Below the pieces are notes generated by a model. It worked only from the letters and a program-made list of their open reading frames with translations. It was not told the origin of the DNA and made no database searches. A stretch of 64,000 bases of DNA, from positions 170,362 through 234,361 of the forward strand of contig NZ_BJYJ01000005.1 of NCBI RefSeq assembly GCF_007991455.1, in the 5' to 3' direction. The translations under genes were made by a program, and so were the position numbers. Within the stretch, counting starts at the first letter, position 1. Every line of letters starts with the position of its first letter. Shown here piece by piece: positions 24,820-32,524 of the stretch. Source of the stretch: Chryseobacterium hagamense (lineage in GTDB: Bacteria > Bacteroidota > Bacteroidia > Flavobacteriales > Weeksellaceae).

Positions 24820-25055
24820 TTTAAAGAAGCTTTTGCCTTTGTTTTTACTTCCTCCCAGGTAAATGATTTTGATTCTCCACTGATGTACTTTTCTTTTCTC
24901 TTATCAAGCTCTTCATAAAACCATTCAGGGACAGACGGCTGATCCTCTTCCTGCTCTTCAGCATCAATAATCCCATTGAAAATCCGCAGCATCCTGTCGT
25001 CTGCCGTATCAATGAATTCGTGAATTCTTTTTCTGATTTCTAAAGTAGATTCCAT
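24816..25055 (-). CDS. Antitoxin of the RelE/ParE-type pair
   Basis: 79 residues, acidic in the middle (DAEEQEEDQPSVPEW) with an N-terminal helical region (MESTLEIRKRIHEFIDTADD) and a C-terminal [15 protein letters not shown] tail of the kind that wraps a RelE/ParE toxin. Gene order antitoxin-then-toxin with overlap is standard for type II modules. The pair likely autoregulates, but I see no clear operator in the 37-base gap before it. Confidence 0.78.
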   Translation of the reverse strand: MESTLEIRKRIHEFIDTADDRMLRIFNGIIDAEEQEEDQPSVPEWFYEELDKRKEKYISGESKSFTWEEVKTKAKASLK

Positions 25056-25092
25056 TTTTTAAACTTAGTCTATAAAAATACAAAATTATTAT

Positions 25093-26235
25093 TTACATTT
25101 TCTCCAGAACAACAGCCGCATTACACCCTCCGAATCCGGAAGCGGTTTTCAGAATATACCTGATGTCTGCAGCCTGATTTTCTTTAATGATATTCAGAGA
25201 TTGGGAGATTCCCGGTTCCTTATAATTTTTAGACGCAATCAAGGTGCTTTTCAATGCGCTTTCCATGGAAATAATGCTTTCCAGCAAACCTGCTGCTCCC
25301 AGGCTGTGACCGTAATAGGCTTTCAGGCTGTTCAGGGGGGCATCCTGTAGTTCCATCCGGTTGAAAGCAATGGCTTCCATTTCGTCATTATAAAGAGTCG
25401 CCGTGCCGTGGGCAGAGATAAAATCGATGTTCTCTGCCGTAACCTGAGCCTCGGCCATTGCATTGCGGATGCTGGCGAATAAACCGTCTCCCGTTCTGGA
25501 AGGTCCGGAAATATGATTGGCGTCGTTAATGGCTGAGTCTCCGATTATTTTAAAACTAAACTTCTCGTTCTTCTCCGGTTCTGAAGTGATGAAAACAGCA
25601 GCGGCTCCTTCACCCAGGTTGATGCCATCCCTGCTTTTGTCATACGGTTTGCAGATTTCCGTACCGATGGCCTGAAATGATTTGAATCCCGAAATTACAA
25701 ATTCCGAAATTTCGTCTCCGGCCACCACAAAGGCGTCTCTGTATTTTCCGGACTGGATCAGGTTTTTCGCCACGGCCATTGCCATCACTCCGGAAACGCA
25801 GGCATTGGAAACCACAACAGGTTTGGCTTTTAATCCGAAAAAATCAGCGATCTTTTGAGCTAATGCCGAAAGATAAGCTCCCTGCGGTAAAGCCTGTTGG
25901 TTTTTCAGCAAAGTAACGTTCCCTTTCGTTGTGGATAAAATGAAAGCTGTATTCTCTGAAACCGGATGCTTTTCGATCAAAGGTTTAAGGCATAAAATAA
26001 ACATTTTTTCGAGCCTTGTGAAATCCCTGTCTCTCTGATCTCCGCAGAAATTTTTGTCGAATTCTTCATTCAGCATTTCGGTATCGATCATCGAAGCATA
26101 AAAAGCAGGCTGGTTTTCAATGATCTGATGTAAGCGTACGCCGGATTTTCCTTCCAGAAGGGCATTCCAGTTGGAGGAAACATCAAAGCCTAAGGGAGTA
26201 ATGCATTGATAACCGGTGATGTAAACTGCCTTCAT
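25093..26235 (-). CDS. Beta-ketoacyl-ACP synthase, catalytically complete
   Basis: 380 residues. Cys146 (SNACVSGVMAMAVAKN), His276 (SAHGTATLYNDEME), Lys305 and His310 (NSLKAYYGHSLGAAGL) complete the active site; TASGFGGCNAAVV closes the fold. It is somewhat shorter and more diverged than the FabF-like enzyme at 22337, so probably has its own substrate or step (for example priming with the aryl starter). Its start overlaps the thioesterase stop by 4 bases. Confidence 0.88.
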   Translation of the reverse strand: MKAVYITGYQCITPLGFDVSSNWNALLEGKSGVRLHQIIENQPAFYASMIDTEMLNEEFDKNFCGDQRDRDFTRLEKMFILCLKPLIEKHPVSENTAFILSTTKGNVTLLKNQQALPQGAYLSALAQKIADFFGLKAKPVVVSNACVSGVMAMAVAKNLIQSGKYRDAFVVAGDEISEFVISGFKSFQAIGTEICKPYDKSRDGINLGEGAAAVFITSEPEKNEKFSFKIIGDSAINDANHISGPSRTGDGLFASIRNAMAEAQVTAENIDFISAHGTATLYNDEMEAIAFNRMELQDAPLNSLKAYYGHSLGAAGLLESIISMESALKSTLIASKNYKEPGISQSLNIIKENQAADIRYILKTASGFGGCNAAVVLEKM

Positions 26236-26660
26236 AATAATCCCATTTTATCTTTCCACGCCTGAAAAAATTCAGGATTATACAGGCATAAATTGTTATC
26301 GGCATCCAGGAACACCTGAATGGTTTCTCCGGAACAGACCAATTGATCCTTCTGGTTAAAAAGTTCGTACCGGTAAATCAGTTTGGCCGAAACCGAATTT
26401 ACAAAAGTCGTAACGATCCTGAAGGTTTCGCCGTATTTTAAAGGTAAAAAATGTTCGCAGGTGCTTTTTACGATGGGTGTCACAAATCCCGCCTGCTGGA
26501 TATCAAGATAGGTAAGGCCGTGCTGCCTTCCGAAAGCTTCCCTTCCGTCTTCAAAATAGACGATATAATGACCGTGCCATACGATTCCCAGCGGATCGGT
26601 TTCGTTGAACCGTACCCGTACTTCTTCGGTACACGTTAATGAATGTTCTTTAGACTGCAT
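26232..26660 (-). CDS. 4HBT-family thioesterase (YbgC-like)
   Basis: 142 residues from the ATG at 26660; an upstream in-frame ATG at 26708 would add an atypical N-terminus reaching into the flanking repeat. Hotdog fold with the 4-hydroxybenzoyl-CoA thioesterase signature VRFNETDPLGIVWHGHYIVY (Asp in TDPLG) and FEDGREAFGRQHGLTY. It hydrolyses an acyl-CoA or acyl-ACP, possibly releasing mis-primed or finished chains. Overlaps the ketosynthase by 4 bases. Confidence 0.85.
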   Translation of the reverse strand: MQSKEHSLTCTEEVRVRFNETDPLGIVWHGHYIVYFEDGREAFGRQHGLTYLDIQQAGFVTPIVKSTCEHFLPLKYGETFRIVTTFVNSVSAKLIYRYELFNQKDQLVCSGETIQVFLDADNNLCLYNPEFFQAWKDKMGLL

Positions 26661-26725
26661 TTTGTTTCGTTTTACCACAAGGTTCACAAAGTTATATACA
26701 ATGTTCACAATGGTTATTCTAAATT

Positions 26726-27106
26726 TTATATCGTCCCGTTGATTAATCTTTTAACACCATTTTTAAATAAAACTGAGTTAAAATTAATCAATAAGCCCAA
26801 TTTCCAATTGCTTAATTTTAAATATGTTAAAACTTGAGCAATATGAATTTCATTTAATGATTCTACGGATTTTATTTCAATAACAACTTTCCTTTCAATC
26901 AATTAGTCAATCCTATAGCCAATGTCAAGTTTTATATCATCATAAATTAATGGCATTGGTTTCTGTTTTTCTATTAGTAATCCGGATGTCTGTAACTCAT
27001 AGTACAAACATTCTTCGTATGCGCTTTCTAAAAGTCCAGCTCCAAGTTGGCGATGAACTTTTAATCATGCATTAAAGATAACTTTTGAAATCTCATTTTC
27101 ATTCAT
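26726..27106 (-). pseudogene. GxxExxY-family protein, broken by two in-frame stops
   Basis: Reading from the ATG at 27106 gives a 126-residue frame interrupted by TGA at codon 14 and TAA at codon 68. Otherwise it keeps the family features: LGAGLLESAYEECLYYEL (the GxxExxY motif), KPMPLIYDDIKLDIGYR, KVVIEIKSVESLNEIHIAQ and LTYLKLSNWKLGLLINF. The family (PF13366) has a nuclease-like core and unknown biological role and is often scattered in Bacteroidetes genomes. Two separate stops and no frame change point to a decayed copy. Short ACCACAA / CACAAAG repeats flank it on both sides. Confidence 0.85.
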
Positions 27107-27200
27107 ATCATTTTGTGTTTTATAATTATTTCTACCACAAAAATAATAATAGGCTCCACAAAGGACGCAAGATAAATGCTTGAGCTCTTAGTGGTTAATC

Positions 27201-28469
27201 TTAAACTGCATTTTGTTTTCTCTCGTAAAATAATGAGATTCCCACCATGGCTACATAGAATAAAAATAAAAAAATGATTTCTTTGGCAATACCGGCGATC
27301 CCGCTGTTTCTCAAAATAATGTCGTAATAGGCATTCAGTCCCCAGTTCATCGGGGAGAATCCGGCAATGGTCTGCATAAATTCAGGCATCAGGAATACGG
27401 GAACCCAGATGCCTCCGATTGCCGCGAGGACCACTACGGAAGTCGCTCCGAATGGGGCCGACTGTTCCTGGGTGTCGGCAACGGTTCCCAGCAATACGCC
27501 GAAGCCGATGGCGGCCAGGCCTGCAAAAATAGTCACCACGATCATCTGGAACATTTTTCCGGTCACATCAAACTGCGGCAAATCCATATACGGGAAGAGG
27601 TAAATCCCAACGGCTACCATCAGTAAAAACTGGATGACGCAGATGATGAGGTAAGTAAATGTTTTTCCTAAAATATGAATGAAATAAGGGGTCGGACTGA
27701 TCCTTGCCCTCACACTGGTGCCCTGGCTTTTTTCCTTAACCAGATTAATCGATAACGGGACAACGATGAAGAAGATCGCAAAAAGGGCCCATGCCGGAAC
27801 ATTGTGCTGAACGGAATTCGGCAAAACATCCGTTTTTCCTTTTTTGGGCGTAATCTCTTTAAACCCGATCAGGCTTTTGTTTTTGGAGAGGTCTTCCGTT
27901 GTTCCCAGCTGATCCTGGAAGGCTTTATAGATTTTTTTATTTTCGATTTCGAAAACCATCTTGTTGATGGAATTCATCACATTATTTTTAAATCCGATAT
28001 TGGTGGCCGGATCAAAATACAGATGGATTTCCTTCGATTTCGGAATTTCTTTCTTTACTTTGGCAGAATCCGTTTCGAGACCGAATGAGCTTACAATCGC
28101 CTGCACTTTGGAATCGATATTGGAATTGATGTCTTTCGTCAAATGTTCAGGAATTACGATGGCCATCTGGTAATCTCCTGAAAAAACCGCTTTCTGTGCC
28201 GCTGATTCATTGAAATTGGTCAGCAGTTCAAAGCTTTTGCTGCGCTCAAGCTCCTGTTTGATGCTTTTCGAAACCTCAGACTGATCGTTATCCACGAAAA
28301 CAATCGGGATTTTAGAGCCTTCCAGGTTTTTAAACGTGGAATCCTGGATCAGGGTAATCGTAATGATCAGCAGCAAAGGCATCACGAAAATGATGACAAT
28401 CCCCCCGATGTCTCTTTTCAGCAGAAGAACTTCTTTAATAAAGCTTCTCCACAATTTATACAACAACAT
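27201..28469 (-). CDS. ABC-2-type transporter permease
   Basis: 422 residues. N-terminal helix (VIIFVMPLLLIITITLI), a ~180-residue periplasmic domain, then five or six helices (ALFAIFFIVVPLSINLV, FTYLIICVIQFLLMVAVG, VVTIFAGLAAIGFGVLLG, ATSVVVLAAIGGIWVPVFL, EIIFLFLFYVAMVGISLF) with the EKSQGTSVRARISP block after the second. Typical ABC-2 (YhgE/DrrB-like) exporter subunit. Overlaps the ATPase gene by 14 bases. Probably exports the pigment or a precursor. Confidence 0.9.
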   Translation of the reverse strand: MLLYKLWRSFIKEVLLLKRDIGGIVIIFVMPLLLIITITLIQDSTFKNLEGSKIPIVFVDNDQSEVSKSIKQELERSKSFELLTNFNESAAQKAVFSGDYQMAIVIPEHLTKDINSNIDSKVQAIVSSFGLETDSAKVKKEIPKSKEIHLYFDPATNIGFKNNVMNSINKMVFEIENKKIYKAFQDQLGTTEDLSKNKSLIGFKEITPKKGKTDVLPNSVQHNVPAWALFAIFFIVVPLSINLVKEKSQGTSVRARISPTPYFIHILGKTFTYLIICVIQFLLMVAVGIYLFPYMDLPQFDVTGKMFQMIVVTIFAGLAAIGFGVLLGTVADTQEQSAPFGATSVVVLAAIGGIWVPVFLMPEFMQTIAGFSPMNWGLNAYYDIILRNSGIAGIAKEIIFLFLFYVAMVGISLFYERKQNAV

Positions 28470-29211
28470 CTCTTAATTCTTTTCCGGTTAATGAAATAAA
28501 AACATCTTCTAAATTTTGTGCATGGGTCACCTTGCCGATAAGTTCCTGCGGGGTTCCTGAAGCATGAATTTTTCCATGGTCGATAATGGCAATCCGCGTA
28601 CAGAACTCTTCCGCTTCGGAAAGGTGGTGGGAAGTATAAATAATGCAGGTCCCCTTTTTATTCAGGTCCAGGAGATGATCGATGATGGCTTTTTTAGACT
28701 GGACGTCGACTCCAACGGTCGGCTCATCCAGAAACAGTACCTTCGGATTGTGAAGGGTTCCTGCAATCAGGTTGCATCTCCGCTTCATCCCTCCTGAAAA
28801 CTGGTCTACCTTTTTATCGGCGAATTTCGACAGTCCCATGATTTCCAGGGATTCCTCGATGGATGTTTTTAATTTTTTATGGCTTAAACCGTAAAGGCTT
28901 CCGAAGAACATCAGGTTTTCCCTGGCCGTCAGAGTAGGATACAATGCATATTCCTGCGGAACGATTCCCATGATCTGTCTGAGTCTGAAACCGTGCCTGT
29001 GGTGAGACAGTCCGTCGATTTTAAACTGTCCCGAAGTGGGTTTTATCAGTCCTGACAGCATGGAAATCAGCGTTGTTTTTCCGGCACCGTTGGGACCGAG
29101 GATTCCGTAGATCTCATTTTTATCGATGGTTAAAGAAATATCATTAACGGAAAAATCTTCCGCATTTTTGTATTTCTTGTACAGGTTTTTAATTTCTATA
29201 AAATACTCCAC
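28456..29211 (-). CDS. ABC transporter ATP-binding protein
   Basis: 251 residues. Walker A GPNGAGKTT at 39-47, Q-loop VPQEYALYP near 84, signature SGGMKRR at 139-145, Walker B VLFLDEPTVGVD at 158-169, H-loop YTSHH near 193. DrrA/CcmA-like class that pairs with ABC-2 permeases. Ends inside the permease start; begins 1 base after the BtrH-like gene stop. Confidence 0.93.
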   Translation of the reverse strand: MEYFIEIKNLYKKYKNAEDFSVNDISLTIDKNEIYGILGPNGAGKTTLISMLSGLIKPTSGQFKIDGLSHHRHGFRLRQIMGIVPQEYALYPTLTARENLMFFGSLYGLSHKKLKTSIEESLEIMGLSKFADKKVDQFSGGMKRRCNLIAGTLHNPKVLFLDEPTVGVDVQSKKAIIDHLLDLNKKGTCIIYTSHHLSEAEEFCTRIAIIDHGKIHASGTPQELIGKVTHAQNLEDVFISLTGKELRDVVV

Positions 29212-29212
29212 G

Positions 29213-30208
29213 TCAGATCGCTTTTTTCAGTTTTTTGTAAAAAGCTTCTTCCAGATCGGCAATGTGAAGCATGGTTTTCGAAAGCTGGTTGTAGATATCG
29301 CTTTTGGAATTCCTGTTTTTATAAACCCGGGCGATATCTACGGCAAAATCTCTCCAGAGGTCACCGATCATGGTGATCTCTTTGGATAACTCTTGGAGCT
29401 GATCGTTTTTAAGGATAACGGCTGCTTCCTGCAGGAATGCTCCGTAGATAAACCTGAATCCGCCGCCGCCGGTACCGATTTCTTCCTGCATCCGGATCAG
29501 CTGGCCCAAATAATGGTTCGTGGTTTTCGTTCCCTTTTTCGCCGCCCATTTCGGGATGCTTTTCGCGACCCATCTCATAGCTTTTACGCCGATAATCGGA
29601 ACGGGGGCCAGCATATTTTTGCAGGTATCGCTGATGCCTTTCTTAATCGCTTCTTCCAGGTTAACGCGTTCCGGAATATAAGTAGGGTAGTACATGTGGC
29701 CTTTCGGTGGAAGGGCGCCTTTGGCATATCGCACCTTTTCCAGTTCCGCTTCGGTAAGGGTAGTGGTGTAATCCATCACCGGATCACTGATGAGGAATTT
29801 TCCGTCTTCTTTGCCATAGACCACCAGGTTGTGGGCATTGAAATGGAATTTATATTCTTCAGGGAAATAGGTTAAGTTGAAAACCCCTACCTGCAATCCT
29901 GTCGGGATGTTGTTTTCCAGGTTTTTTTCAAGTGCTTTGCGGGCTTCTTCCGGATTGGAAAACTTCAGCCTTTTGATTTTAATTCCCAGCCTTTTGGCCG
30001 CTTTGCTGAAAATAGCGCCGGGCATCGGACGGTAGCTGAATCCGGGTGCAAAATTTACTTTTAAGAAAGGAAGATACACAAAAAATAACCCGGAGCCGAT
30101 TCCGAAGATCATGGGTTCGCTGAGTTTCAACCCTTTGTTTAATAATAAATTGGAGGCAACACCGTTCTCGCAATGCGCAGTCTGATGGTGTTCGAAATTA
30201 AGTTTCAT
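29213..30208 (-). CDS. BtrH N-terminal domain protein (papain-like acyltransferase family)
   Basis: 331 residues. The N-terminal ~165 match the BtrH_N pattern: HHQTAHCENGVASNLLLNKG (candidate nucleophile Cys13), GIGSGLFFVYLPFL, and YKFHFNAHNLVVYGKED with a His followed by FLISDPV (candidate His and Asp). The C-terminal half (LAPVPIIGVKAMRWVAKSIP, FRFIYGAFLQEAA) resembles the DUF4872 partner domain. In butirosin biosynthesis BtrH moves an acyl group from an ACP to an acceptor. Here, next to an ABC exporter, a similar acyl transfer from one of the two ACPs is plausible and would suit the flexirubin ester bond; this is inference. Confidence 0.8.
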   Translation of the reverse strand: MKLNFEHHQTAHCENGVASNLLLNKGLKLSEPMIFGIGSGLFFVYLPFLKVNFAPGFSYRPMPGAIFSKAAKRLGIKIKRLKFSNPEEARKALEKNLENNIPTGLQVGVFNLTYFPEEYKFHFNAHNLVVYGKEDGKFLISDPVMDYTTTLTEAELEKVRYAKGALPPKGHMYYPTYIPERVNLEEAIKKGISDTCKNMLAPVPIIGVKAMRWVAKSIPKWAAKKGTKTTNHYLGQLIRMQEEIGTGGGGFRFIYGAFLQEAAVILKNDQLQELSKEITMIGDLWRDFAVDIARVYKNRNSKSDIYNQLSKTMLHIADLEEAFYKKLKKAI

Positions 30209-30244
30209 TCTTAGCTTGGTTTTACGGAACCCGGAAAGTTCCTT

Positions 30245-30649
30245 TTATTTTCCGTTGAAATTTTTCAGTTCGTCTACTGAAATCCCGAAAGCATCGGCAT
30301 ATTTTTTCAGTACAGAGTCGCTTAGTGTTTTAAATATTCTGGGTTTGCCGTGTCTTTTTACGCGCCACTGCCACATGCCTACATAGGCGGCCAGCACCTG
30401 AAGGTCCATTTTATTCAGTTCCATAAAATAAACAATGGGGCTTGCCGTTTGGTTGGCTACGTTTTGCCGGGCTTCCTCAATTCTTTCGTTGATTAAAGCC
30501 AAAGATTCATCCAGAGCCGCTTTTTTGGCCTCCCAGCCGATGCTGTTAGCCGTCGTGTAATTGTTGTTTTCATCCGTTACATACAGGACCTCGGTCATGT
30601 TTGCGGATTTTAAATTGCTTTCGTCCTGTGGAAGATCTTGCTTTTTCAC
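30245..30649 (-). CDS. Conserved hypothetical of the flexirubin cluster
   Basis: 134 residues, soluble, no signal peptide. Helical: KKAALDESLALINERIEEAR, then YFMELNKMDLQVLAAYVGMWQ, RVKRHGKPRIFKTLSD and KYADAFGISVDELKNF. The final segment resembles the helix-turn-helix end of Xre-like or HTH proteins (AxxxGISxxEL), but most of the protein does not. The WQWRVKRHGKP stretch is basic. A regulatory or scaffolding role is possible; I do not recognise the family. Confidence 0.7.
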   Translation of the reverse strand: MKKQDLPQDESNLKSANMTEVLYVTDENNNYTTANSIGWEAKKAALDESLALINERIEEARQNVANQTASPIVYFMELNKMDLQVLAAYVGMWQWRVKRHGKPRIFKTLSDSVLKKYADAFGISVDELKNFNGK

Positions 30650-30749
30650 TCAAAAATTGCGTTAGATTATGGTTTAAATCAATTCGCTAAGATAATAAAA
30701 ATGCAGAACATAGTACCATCCCGATTTCAGGGCACAAGAATTAAAAGCA

Positions 30750-30780
30750 TAAAAAAAGTGAGACCTTAGAGCCTCACTTA
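30750..30780 (-). terminator. Intrinsic terminator after the membrane-protein gene
   Basis: On the minus strand aagtgaggctctaaggtctc closes with actt to form a stem AAGTGAG/CTCACTT, followed by TTTTTTT. It lies just past the stop at 30785 and would separate that gene from the downstream 30649 gene. Confidence 0.75.
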
Positions 30781-30784
30781 TCCG

Positions 30785-31539
30785 TTATCGTTGTACGGGC
30801 CTGCCAACGCAGGCGCAGTAAGCGGAATACATAACGACTGCAAAAAACGGCGCCGTTGCAACGAATCCGATTCCGCAGAGGATAATCCCGATCCAGGAAA
30901 GAAGCATGCCTGTAAATCCTGTAGCCAGCAGGGTTCCGTAATTTTCCTTTCCGAGGTTCACCGATTTTTTCAGGGCTTCCATAGCCGATGCATTCTGAAA
31001 AAGAAGGACCGGTAGCCCAGCATCAGGAAAGGATAGACAAAGAAAAACGGGATGACACAGAAAAACAGAGCCAGCCCGGAGATGATTCCTGAAATAAGGG
31101 TGAAAATAATAATGTTGATAAAATTCTGCCGGTAGCCGGTAAACAGATCGGAAAACCGAGCGGGTTCCCTTCTTCTGTATTTATCGGCAATATAAAGCAG
31201 TCCTGCGTATAACGGTGATGCCAGCAATCCGAAAAGTCCTGATAAAGAAAGGTACGTTGAAAACCCGGGGAGGGTAAAGTAATTGAAATTATAATAATCC
31301 ATCCCATTATTTTTTATTTCGTCCAGCATTTCTACAGAATCGAAACCGATTAGTCTCTGGATCAGGTAAGATCCGGCAATATAAATAAGCATGGCAATAA
31401 TGCCATACAGGGCTACGCCTTTATACATCGAAAGGGAATGATTGATAATGGAAGAAGTTTTCTTTTCGGGGACAAAATCTGTTTTGTCGAAATTAGTAAT
31501 CTGAGCCGTATATTTGTTTTTGTGGTTGTGTGTTTTCAC
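30785..31539 (-). pseudogene. Polytopic membrane protein, split by a one-base frameshift
   Basis: The frame from the ATG at 31539 encodes 189 residues with four helices (YGIIAMLIYIAGSYLIQRLI, TYLSLSGLFGLLASPLYAGL, FINIIIFTLISGIISGLALF, FFCVIPFFFVYPFLMLGY), then ends in an odd tail RSFFFRMHRLWKP. The -1 frame picks up at exactly that point: PVLLFQNASAMEALKKSVNL followed by a fifth/sixth helix pair (LLSWIGIILCGIGFVATAPF) to the stop at 30785. SAMEALKKS after a hydrophobic stretch is a hallmark of YciC/DUF4013-like membrane proteins, so the two parts belong together and one base (a C, near 31008-31013) is missing. Separate translation of the 65-residue tail from the ATG at 30982 is possible but unlikely. 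Confidence 0.75.
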
Positions 31540-31599
31540 GGTACATCAAATAAAGTGCTGCCGTTCCTCCGTGTGGTATCGGTGAGGTAACTAAAGTCC

Positions 31600-31635
31600 G
31601 TAAAAAAAGCCGCTTCGTAAAAAGCGGCTTTCTGT
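31600..31635 (-). terminator. Intrinsic terminator after the hotdog gene
   Basis: Stem AAAGCCGCTT/AAGCGGCTTT (31606-31615 and 31622-31631) with a 6-base loop; on the minus strand it is followed by a run of T. Ends the first transcription unit of the minus-strand arm (38275 to 31645). Confidence 0.85.
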
Positions 31636-31644
31636 ATTTAATTT

Positions 31645-32088
31645 TTATGGCGTTACTTCCTGAATAAAAAGGTTGATTTCCGATCGGATCAGCAGCTCGT
31701 CTTCCAGAAAAGTTTCGCAGAAAATCTGGCAGATGTTTTCAAACTGTGAAATCAGCGAGGCTTTGGAAATAATCGTGCTTCCCACTTTCGGCAGAGAGAA
31801 GATTTCTATTTTTTTGATGTTGGTGATAAAACCGATTACTTTGGTATCGGCTTTAGGGTTTTCAAAAAAGCTCTGTCCTAAAATGGAAGAACAGGTCTGG
31901 GCCGAATTCTCGATCAGTCCGGCTTCCACGAACAGCCCTTGATCCACAAAAATATTATCTTCTTTTATTTCAAAGGAAGTAATTACCTTTTCTTTGGTAA
32001 GTTCCAGGATATAATCCGTCATCAGCATCGGCTTGCGGTGCGGCAGGAAATTGTGGATGTTGATGATGTTTTCTTCCTTTGTTTCCAT
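31645..32088 (-). CDS. ApeP-like hotdog 3-hydroxyacyl-ACP dehydratase (intact residues)
   Basis: 147 residues. Dehydratase-type hotdog with FLPHRKPMLMTDYI (His17) and FVEAGLIENSAQ (Glu60), the pair expected in ApeP/ApeI-like aryl-polyene dehydratases. It likely removes water in polyene elongation. Five bases before it lies a second hotdog gene lacking the His, which suggests a heterodimer. Confidence 0.8.
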   Translation of the reverse strand: METKEENIINIHNFLPHRKPMLMTDYILELTKEKVITSFEIKEDNIFVDQGLFVEAGLIENSAQTCSSILGQSFFENPKADTKVIGFITNIKKIEIFSLPKVGSTIISKASLISQFENICQIFCETFLEDELLIRSEINLFIQEVTP

Positions 32089-32092
32089 AATT

Positions 32093-32524
32093 TTACATAA
32101 TAACTGTTTTCATCTGGGACCTTGCGATCACCTTATCATTAATTGTTGTTACCACGTCCACCAGCGTTACACCCATCATTTCATTGATAATGGATATTTC
32201 GGATTTCAGCCGGTCGCCGGTTTTCGGCAATGCGAAAGCTTCAAATGTTTTGATAGCCCCGATGTATCCCGTGGGAGCTTCCTTGCCAAGCAGGTAAAAT
32301 TTATAGCCGGTATGCAGGGCGACACTCTGTGCCTGGTGCTCTACCAGGCCTGAAGCCTGAAAAATTCCGTCCACGACAAAAAGGTTTTCTTCCCTGATTT
32401 CGAAACCGGATACCAGATGGGATTCAGAATATTCGGCAATGCTGCTTACCATAACGAAAGGGAAGCGCTGAGGGATTAAGCTTTCAACGAATTGCGGATC
32501 GGAGGTAGGCAGTCTGTTTTCCAT
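32093..32524 (-). CDS. ApeP-like hotdog protein lacking the catalytic His
   Basis: 143 residues from the ATG at 32524, whose first base is shared with the DarB stop (TAATG arrangement). An upstream ATG at 32581 would overlap DarB heavily. Same fold as its neighbour: SLIPQRFPFVMVSSIAEY and FQASGLVEHQAQSVALHTG (Glu62), but the His of the PHR motif is Gln19. Probably a structural or specificity partner of the intact hotdog protein at 31645. Confidence 0.75.
   Translation of the reverse strand: MENRLPTSDPQFVESLIPQRFPFVMVSSIAEYSESHLVSGFEIREENLFVVDGIFQASGLVEHQAQSVALHTGYKFYLLGKEAPTGYIGAIKTFEAFALPKTGDRLKSEISIINEMMGVTLVDVVTTINDKVIARSQMKTVIM

Noticed and set aside
26643..26837. Plus-strand 64-codon frame in the thioesterase-permease gap
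   Set aside because: It lies opposite the GxxExxY pseudogene, whose minus-strand frame has clear family motifs; the plus-strand translation has none.
30970..31539. Two separate overlapping membrane-protein genes at 30785-30982 and 30970-31539
   Set aside because: The 65-residue second frame continues a conserved motif upstream of its own ATG (PVLLFQNASAMEALKK), so a frameshift within one gene explains both better.
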